Part shown: positions 36,420 to 41,267 of the stretch, piece after piece | Position numbering within the stretch: position 1 is the stretch's first letter | How the letters are laid out: every line of letters starts with the position of its first letter | Assembly (NCBI GenBank): GCA_028876375.1 | Contig: JAGWSB010000013.1 | Span: forward strand, 1 to 41,267 | Direction of reading: 5' to 3' | Source: Chloroflexota bacterium | GTDB taxonomy: Bacteria > Chloroflexota > Limnocylindria > P2-11E | Length of the DNA: 41,267 bases | Position numbers and translations under genes: made by a program | Notes under the pieces: generated by a model | The model's database searches: none | The model's input: only the letters and a program-made list of their open reading frames with translations | What the model was told of the DNA's origin: nothing

Positions 36420-37415
36420 CTACTCGCCGAAGTAGTCGAGCCGCATCGCCGCGCGCATCTCGTGGAGGGTGCGCCGCGCCTCGGCGCGGGCGCGCTCGCT
36501 CCCGCTGCGGACGATCTCCTCGACGATCTTCGGATCGCGCGCGTACTCCGCCCGCCGCTCGCGGATGGGCGCGAGAAAGCGCTCGAGCGCCGCGACCAGC
36601 CGCTGCTTCACCTCGACGTCGCCGACGCGCCCCTGGCGGTAGCGCTGCGTCAGGTCCTCGACCTCCGCGTGGTCGTCGTTGAACGCCTCGTGATAGATGA
36701 ACACCGGGTTGCCCTCGACCCGCCCGGGATCCGTCGGATGGACGCGCTCCGGATCGGTGTACATGCGCATGACCTTCTGCTTCACCGTGGCCGGGTCGTC
36801 GGCGAGGTCGATGGCGTTCCCCAGGCTCTTTCCCATCTTCGACGCGCCGTCGATCCCGGGGAGGAGCTTCTCCGACGGGATGAGCGCCTCGGGCAGCGGG
36901 AAGACCGGCGCGAACAGCTCGTTGAAGCGGCGCGCGATCTCGCGCGTGAGCTCGACGTGCGACTCCTGGTCGCGCCCGACGGGGACGAGGTCGCCCTTCA
37001 CGCAGAGGATGTCCGCCGCCTGGAGGATCGGGTAGCCGAGCAGCCCGTACGAGGGCTGCGTGATCTCGTGATCGCGCATCTGCTCCTTCAAGGTCGGGAT
37101 GCGCTGCGCGCGCCCGACGCTGACGAGCATCGAGAAGTACAGGTGGATCTCGGCCGTCTCGGGCACGAGCGACTGCAGGTAGATCGTCGTCTTCTCCGGA
37201 TCGATGCCGACCGAGAGGTCGTCGAGGACGACGTCGCGGACGTTCCGGCCGATCTCATCGAGGTGCTCGAGGCGCGTCGTCAGCATGTGGTAGTCGGCGA
37301 TGAGGACGAACGTCTCGTACGAGTCCTGCAGCTTCACCCGATTGGCGAGCGTGCCGATGTAGTGACCTAGGTGGAGACGCCCGGTCGGGCGGTCGCCCGT
37401 GAGGATGCGCTTCAT
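36420..37415 (-). CDS. trpS: Tryptophanyl-tRNA synthetase
   Basis: The 331-residue class I synthetase has the HIGH motif as TGRLHLGHYIG and KMSKS as GASKMGKSLGNAI, with the tryptophan-site block GYPILQAADIL and VPVGRDQESHVELTREIA. The length is that of bacterial TrpRS. Its ATG at 37415 overlaps the stop of the upstream hydrolase as ATGA. No T-box leader is apparent, and none would fit since the gene is internal to an operon. Confidence 0.96.
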   Translation of the reverse strand: MKRILTGDRPTGRLHLGHYIGTLANRVKLQDSYETFVLIADYHMLTTRLEHLDEIGRNVRDVVLDDLSVGIDPEKTTIYLQSLVPETAEIHLYFSMLVSVGRAQRIPTLKEQMRDHEITQPSYGLLGYPILQAADILCVKGDLVPVGRDQESHVELTREIARRFNELFAPVFPLPEALIPSEKLLPGIDGASKMGKSLGNAIDLADDPATVKQKVMRMYTDPERVHPTDPGRVEGNPVFIYHEAFNDDHAEVEDLTQRYRQGRVGDVEVKQRLVAALERFLAPIRERRAEYARDPKIVEEIVRSGSERARAEARRTLHEMRAAMRLDYFGE

Positions 37416-38029
37416 GGGAGCGTCAATGCTAGATGGTCCATCACCACGCCTGCCATCTCGTCGCGCTTGCCGGTGAAGAAGTGATCCGTCTCGGGGATCG
37501 CGACGACCGCGGCGCGCGGGTACGCCGCGCGGATCTCCGCCGCCGTCGCGAACTCGTCGTTCGAGCCGTTGACGACGAACGCGCCGTCCGGGACGGGCGG
37601 CATCTGCGCGTGCGGCTCGCCCGTCTCCGATCGCAGCGGCAGGCCGAGGAGCGCGTACGTCTCCGGCCGGCCGCCGCTCGCGAGCCAGCGCAGCGTTGTG
37701 AGCGCGCCGAAGCTGAAGCCGACGACGCCGAGACGCAGGCTCGGCGCGACGCCGCGCGCGTGCGCGACGGCGTCGGCGAGGTCATGGTGCTCGAGCGCGC
37801 CGCCGCTCCAGTCGCCCTTGCTCGCCCCGACGCCGCGGAAGTTGAACCGCAGCGCGTACCAGCCGCGGTCCGCCGCGACCCGCGCGAGGAGGGCGATGAG
37901 CGGATTGCGCATCGTGCCGCCGTGGGTCGGAAGCGGATGCGCGATGACCACGATCCCCGTGACGAGGCCGTCTGGGATGCGGAGCGTCCCTTCCAGGCGC
38001 CCCGCGATGATCTGCGCTTCCTCTCTCAC
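37412..38029 (-). CDS. Small alpha/beta-hydrolase (COG2945-like)
   Basis: The 205-residue protein starts at GTG 38029. It contains VVIAHPLPTHGGTMRN, YALRFNFRGVGASKGDW, the nucleophile elbow GVVGFSFGALTTLRWL (Ser in GxSxG), an acidic GSNDEFATAAE and a late IPETDHFFTGK with the catalytic His. This is the compact hydrolase type that lacks a large cap; substrates are unknown. It is coupled to trpS by ATGA. No signal peptide, so cytoplasmic. Confidence 0.88.
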   Translation of the reverse strand: MREEAQIIAGRLEGTLRIPDGLVTGIVVIAHPLPTHGGTMRNPLIALLARVAADRGWYALRFNFRGVGASKGDWSGGALEHHDLADAVAHARGVAPSLRLGVVGFSFGALTTLRWLASGGRPETYALLGLPLRSETGEPHAQMPPVPDGAFVVNGSNDEFATAAEIRAAYPRAAVVAIPETDHFFTGKRDEMAGVVMDHLALTLP

Positions 38030-38057
38030 TCCCGTTCCGACCAGCGTACGTCGCGCT

Positions 38058-38582
38058 TCAACGCGGCGGGTCGCCGGTGGCGGCCTTCGCCACGTCCCCG
38101 CCGCCCACTCGCGCGATCCCGGCGAGCAGGCGGCGCGACATCACCGAGCGCGGCTTCGCGAGCGTGACGTCCTTCGCCGACGCATGGCGGTCGCGCGACT
38201 TCATCAGCAGCCACTGCCGCCCGCGGGTGCGGACGAGCGCCCACGCCCCCTTCAGCTTGCGGCCGCGCAGCGTGAAGCCGATGCGGCCCGCGCGGAACGC
38301 GCTCTCGGCGTCCTCCGCCGGCTCCCACGTTCCGATGTCCCACACCATCACCGTGCCCCCGCCGTACTCGCCGGCCGGGATGACCCCCTCGAACGTCGCG
38401 TACTCGAGCGGGTGATCCTCGACCTGCATCGCGAGCCGCTTCACTTTCGGATCGAGCGACGGTCCCTTCGGGACGGCCCAGGAGCGGAGGACCCCCGCGC
38501 TCTCCAGACGGAAGTCGTAGTGGAGCGCGGTCGCGCGGTGCTTCTGTACGACGAACGTGAGGGCTCGGGGAGCGCGTGGCAT
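38058..38582 (-). CDS. Stand-alone LigD-type 3'-phosphoesterase domain
   Basis: The 174-residue protein is the phosphoesterase (PE) domain that is normally fused to LigD in bacterial non-homologous end joining. The catalytic signature [18 protein letters not shown] (His/His/Asp), the [10 protein letters not shown] loop, [13 protein letters not shown] and [15 protein letters not shown] are all present, and the domain continues to LLMKSRD. It trims 3' ribonucleotides and phosphates at DNA breaks. No ligase, polymerase or Ku is in the window. It sits between dprA and a hydrolase gene, an unremarkable context that does not define its partner. Confidence 0.9.
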   Translation of the reverse strand: MPRAPRALTFVVQKHRATALHYDFRLESAGVLRSWAVPKGPSLDPKVKRLAMQVEDHPLEYATFEGVIPAGEYGGGTVMVWDIGTWEPAEDAESAFRAGRIGFTLRGRKLKGAWALVRTRGRQWLLMKSRDRHASAKDVTLAKPRSVMSRRLLAGIARVGGGDVAKAATGDPPR

Positions 38583-38603
38583 CGCTCCCAGTTGTACGCG
38601 ATG

Positions 38604-39461
38604 TCAGCGAAGAGCGAAGCGGCCGTCGCCCGTCGCGATCACCACGCCCCCGATGAGCATCTCGGCCAGGAGCGTCGCGACGTCCGCCGAGGCGACGCCC
38701 GCCGCCGACGCGATCGCGTCGACGTCCGCCGGTCCGCCCGATAGCAGCGCGACGACCCTATCGGCCAGCGGACCGAGGGCGCTCTTCTCGGCGCCGCGTG
38801 CGGCCAGCCGGACCCGTAGCACCGTCGCGACCTGGTCGGCCGAGGTGAGGAGCTGGGCCTGACCGTCCGAGATGAGCTGGTTCGATCCTTGCCAGGTCGG
38901 GGCGGCGGGCGGGCCGGGGATCGCGAAGAGCGCGCGTCCGATCCGCACCGCGTACTGCGCAGTGATGAGGGCGCCCGACCCACGCGGCGCCTCGATGACC
39001 ACCACGGCGTCCCCGAGCGCCGCGACCGTCGCGTTGCGGCGCGGGTACGACCAACGGTCGCCATGGGCGTCCACCGGGAACTGCGAGAGCAGCGCTCCGC
39101 GCTCGAGGATCGCCGACGCGATCCGCCGTCGACGGACCGGCCCCATCGTCTCGAAGAAGAGCAGACCCTCGCCGAGGACGGCGACGGTGACACCGTCCGC
39201 GGCGATCGCCGCGGCGTGGGCCGTCGAGTCGATGCCCTGCGCCAATCCGGACACGATCACGACGCCCGATCGCGCGAGGACCATCGCCAGCTCGCGCGCC
39301 ATCCGCCGCCCGAGGTCGGTCATCCTCCGCGTCCCGACGATCGCGACGGACGGGACATGTCGCGGTGGAAGGCGACCGCGCAGCCAGAGCCGCGCGGGGG
39401 CGAAGCTCGTCTCGCGCAGACGCTCGGGATAGCGGGGATCGCTCGGCTGCAGCTCGATCAC
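38604..39461 (-). CDS. dprA: DNA processing protein DprA
   Basis: Predicted 285 residues from GTG 39461, overlapping the comM TGA as GTGA. The Rossmann-fold core has the motifs VAIVGTRRMTDLGRRMA, SGLAQGIDSTAHAAAI, FPVDAHGDRWSYPRRNATVA and IEAPRGSGALITAQYA. A C-terminal winged-helix follows (residues about 230-285). The N-terminal SAM-like part is short. It loads RecA on single-stranded DNA taken up in transformation. It lies in the common comM-dprA order, although comM is broken here. Confidence 0.93.
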   Translation of the reverse strand: MIELQPSDPRYPERLRETSFAPARLWLRGRLPPRHVPSVAIVGTRRMTDLGRRMARELAMVLARSGVVIVSGLAQGIDSTAHAAAIAADGVTVAVLGEGLLFFETMGPVRRRRIASAILERGALLSQFPVDAHGDRWSYPRRNATVAALGDAVVVIEAPRGSGALITAQYAVRIGRALFAIPGPPAAPTWQGSNQLISDGQAQLLTSADQVATVLRVRLAARGAEKSALGPLADRVVALLSGGPADVDAIASAAGVASADVATLLAEMLIGGVVIATGDGRFALR

Positions 39462-40099
39462 GCCTCGGCTCGCAGCAGCAACGCCGCCGCGACGTGATCC
39501 GAGGTGATCGCTCCCAGGTCCGCGAGGTCGGCGACCGTGCGCGCAACGCGCAGCAGACGGTGGTAGCCGCGCGCCGAGATGCGTCGAGCGGAGACCGCTC
39601 CTGACAGGAGCCGCTCGCCGGCGCCGTCCAGCTCGCAGAACGTCTCGACTTCGCGCTTGGTCATCTCCGCGTTGCAGCGTCGGCGCGTACCGGCGAGCCG
39701 CTGCCGCATCCGCGCTCGCGCTCGCTCGACGCGGCGGCGCACGGCGGCCGACGTCTCGCGTTCTCGCCGGTCGCGCAGTTCGCGGTACGGGACGCGCGGC
39801 ACCGCGACGCGCATGTCGATGCGGTCGAGCAGCGGACCCGAGATGCGGGCGCGATACCGCGCGACGGCGTCCGGAAGGCACGTGCACTGCGCCTCGGCAT
39901 CGCCCAGACGGCCGCACGGGCATGGATTCTGGGCCGCCACCAGTGTGAAACGCGCGGGATACGTCGCCGACGAGCCTGCGCGCGAGATCGTGACGGCGCC
40001 CTCCTCGAGCGGCTCGCGCAGCGTCTCGAGCACGCGCGGCGGGAACTCGCCGACCTCGTCGAGGAAGAGCGCGCCGCTGTGAGCCAGCCTTTCAATATG
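39458..40099 (-). pseudogene. comM: ComM/YifB Mg-chelatase-like ATPase, 5'-truncated
   Basis: Only the C-terminal part (about 209 residues) remains: Walker B HSGALFLDEVGEF, then LREPLEEGAVTISRAGSSA, the CPCG...CTC zinc-like cluster (QNPCPCGRLGD and AQCTCLPDAV), the arginine-finger block SGPLLDRIDMRV and the C-terminal helical domain. Full-length ComM has about 500 residues; the N-terminal domain and the Walker A loop are missing. Upstream of LAHSGAL (40087) family similarity ends, and the frame hits TGA at 40102-40100. The junction at about 40087-40099 is a rearrangement breakpoint or assembly join. An ATG at 40033 would give a protein without an ATP site. Confidence 0.8.
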
Positions 40100-40303
40100 T
40101 CATCTGGCGCCTCTTGCGCTGCCATAAGACGGACGGGCACGCCGCCCGTCTGCCTTAGCGCGCGCAGCTCGATCTTCGCGTCATGCTGGTCCGAGAGTCG
40201 GAGGTCCAGGAAGCACTCCCGGACCCGTGATCGAGGGCGGCCACGCCTCGGTTCCGCTGAGCATCGGCGCCCCTTTTTTCGAAACTCTGGACGCCATAAC
40301 GCG
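40100..40303. other. Unassigned stretch between the comM breakpoint and the redoxin gene
   Basis: These 204 bp hold no gene that I can support. On the minus strand one frame reads a short stretch CFLDLRLSDQHDAKIELRAL that is faintly like the middle of a response-regulator receiver domain, but the frame upstream is unlike a protein and the piece runs directly into the comM join. It contains a run of six Ts at 40275-40280 and is less GC-rich than its surroundings. Confidence 0.3.
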
Positions 40304-41092
40304 TCAGGCGCTCGTCACGTCACATGTCAGCGCCCCTGGCGGCGGCGGCAGGGTCGGGTTCGCGGCGCCGAAGCCGAGCTCCCGTTCGCACCTGATCTGC
40401 TCGCGCTGCCACTCGGTGTCGATTGGGTCACCGAAGCGCTCGGGATAGAGCGCGCGCCAGATCTGCTTGCGCACGACGAAGCTCTCGGGGTCGGCCAGGT
40501 AAGCGGCGTGCCACGTCGCGAGAGCCTCCCGCCGCTCCCCGCGCTTCATAAGCGCGTCGCCGCGCGCGAAGAGTGCGAGCGCCTCGTGAACAGAGGTCGC
40601 CAGGCCGGGACGCGGCGCGTGGCGCTCGGGCTTAGGGCCCAGGCCGAGCCAGCTCCGGACAATGTCGCGTGTGGTGTCCTTGTCGCGGAGCAGGTCGAAA
40701 CCGGACACCACCTCGTCGAGGAGCACGCCGTCGAGGGCGAAGGCGTAGCCATTCGGGATAACCCGATAGCCGAGGATCTTCGCGAGAGCGTTCTCCGCGT
40801 CCACGAGCGTCGGGAAGTCATACGACGCCGCGAACTTCCGTGCCGACTCGAGGTCTGCGTCCGCGGCGACGCTCACAAAGCGCGCGCCCGGCGTCCGCAG
40901 GGTCGACCATTCTTGCTGCCAGACCGGCAGCTGTCCCCTGCAAACTCACCAAGAGGACCAGACGAGCACGATGAGCGGGTCGGCGAGATACTCGGCCAGC
41001 GTGGTCATGCTGCCATCGAAACGCCGCAGGGGGACGGCCAGCGCCTGCCGCCCTGCGATGATGCGGTCTGGCTGAAGCACGGACGTCCTCAT
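40304..41092 (-). CDS. Thioredoxin-like (redoxin) protein with in-frame TGA: selenoprotein candidate or pseudogene
   Basis: Read through one TGA, the frame runs 262 residues from ATG 41092. Before the TGA are helix and strand LAEYLADPLIVLVWSSW; after it are VCRGQLPVWQQEW and FVSVAADADLESARKFAASY with the cis-Pro block GYRVIPNGYAFALDGVLLDE, all as in TlpA/redoxin proteins. The TGA (40948-40946, residue 49) sits immediately after the Trp that precedes the first active-site Cys, giving W-U-V-C. Standard CxxC would have one more residue. A helical tail with VVRKQIWRALYPERFGDPID follows. Without read-through, only an N-terminally cut product from GTG 40876 could be made, lacking the active site. 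No clear ribosome-binding site is seen. Confidence 0.6.
40915..40931 (-). promoter_or_regulatory. bSECIS-like hairpin downstream of the in-frame TGA
   Basis: On the mRNA (minus strand) GCUGCC and GGCAGC form a perfect 6-bp stem around the loop GGUCU, with the first loop G 20 nt after the UGA. Bacterial SECIS elements are known to be short hairpins just 3' of the UGA with an early G in the apical loop; the E. coli fdhF loop also contains GGUCU. The stem codes for ordinary residues (QLPVWQ), so a chance palindrome remains possible. Confidence 0.45.
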
Positions 41093-41152
41093 CGCCGGGA
41101 GTCTACTGGAGCGCAGCCCGCGCCGAGCGGTCTGCTGGATGCCGCCAATCCC

Positions 41153-41266
41153 TTACACCCTACTTATGCTTGGCGACACCGATGGCGTAGTGGTGTCACG
41201 GTCGGCGCTTGTGACGGCTTGCAGCACCTTACCAATTACATCTTGCGCGTGTTCTACTACTTGGTG
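41153..41266 (-). CDS. C-terminal end of an unknown protein (partial)
   Basis: At the window end the minus strand is open from the edge to a TAA at 41155-41153 and reads 37 residues, starting HQVVEHAQDVIGKVLQAV and then a Ser/Thr-rich tail. The first part could form an amphipathic helix. Codon third positions are less GC-rich than in the rest of the window. No family is recognised, and a short open frame of this size can occur by chance. Confidence 0.25.
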   Translation of the reverse strand, partial: HQVVEHAQDVIGKVLQAVTSADRDTTTPSVSPSISRV

Positions 41267-41267
41267 T

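Noticed and set aside
40100-40250. Receiver-domain-like fragment on the minus strand before the comM join
   Set aside because: The similarity is short (about 30 residues), the upstream frame is not protein-like, and it crosses the breakpoint; not enough to call a gene.
40227-40448. Short plus-strand frame of 73 codons
   Set aside because: It overlaps the redoxin C-terminus on the other strand and shows no recognisable motif; likely a shadow.

Overview
The window is about 41.3 kb of very GC-rich, tightly packed bacterial chromosome. Genes often overlap by 1, 4 or 11 bases, and GTG and TTG starts are common. The gene set (archaeal-type 2-oxoacid:ferredoxin oxidoreductase KorAB, bifunctional Rel, RecJ, split SecD/SecF, a TatB-like protein, MurE beside two FemAB-type transferases, a short mannose-1-phosphate guanylyltransferase, a stand-alone LigD phosphoesterase domain) fits a monoderm-like, uncultured soil or subsurface lineage, perhaps Chloroflexota. 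That placement is an inference; the window contains no rRNA or tRNA that I can see.

Layout. 1-7.8 kb: a partial MFS exporter, a HAD hydrolase, a fragment of a GNAT gene, an M20 peptidase coupled to an aspartase/fumarase-family lyase, then divergently korA-korB and a VOC protein. 7.9-15.6 kb: a DoxX membrane protein, a NarL-type response regulator, and convergent to it an operon recJ-rel-histidine kinase; the kinase is two complete GAF-kinase units fused in one chain. 15.6-20.5 kb: a lipoprotein deacetylase-like gene whose GTG abuts the GTG of recJ, a two-domain GNAT protein, a PaaI-type thioesterase, an intact IS5-type element with CTAG target duplication, and a second two-domain GNAT protein. 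20.5-25.1 kb (minus strand): pyrF, tatB-like, secD, secF, alpha/beta hydrolase. 25.2-27.9 kb (plus strand): phnD-phnC-phnE transporter with a strong hairpin at the phnD/phnC junction. 27.9-40.1 kb (minus strand): a long run read as comM(fragment)-dprA-LigD PE domain-hydrolase-trpS-manC-topA-femX1-femX2-murE-P-loop kinase-beta-propeller, mostly coupled by 4-base stop/start overlaps. 40.1-41.3 kb: foreign-looking or rearranged sequence that breaks comM and carries a thioredoxin-like gene with an in-frame TGA at its active site.

Most notable points. (1) The redoxin gene at 40304-41092 has an in-frame TGA right after the active-site Trp and, 20 nt downstream, a perfect 6-bp hairpin with apical loop GGUCU. 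This looks like a bacterial SECIS, but a 3-nt deletion in a WCPVC motif explains the TGA equally well. (2) Three genes (thioesterase, femX1, manC) have conserved N-termini that lie upstream of every ATG/GTG/TTG; two of them begin at CTG or ATA codons placed exactly where ATGA/GTGA overlaps occur in neighbouring gene pairs. (3) The tandem double histidine kinase. (4) The phnC start codon buried in a 13-bp hairpin.
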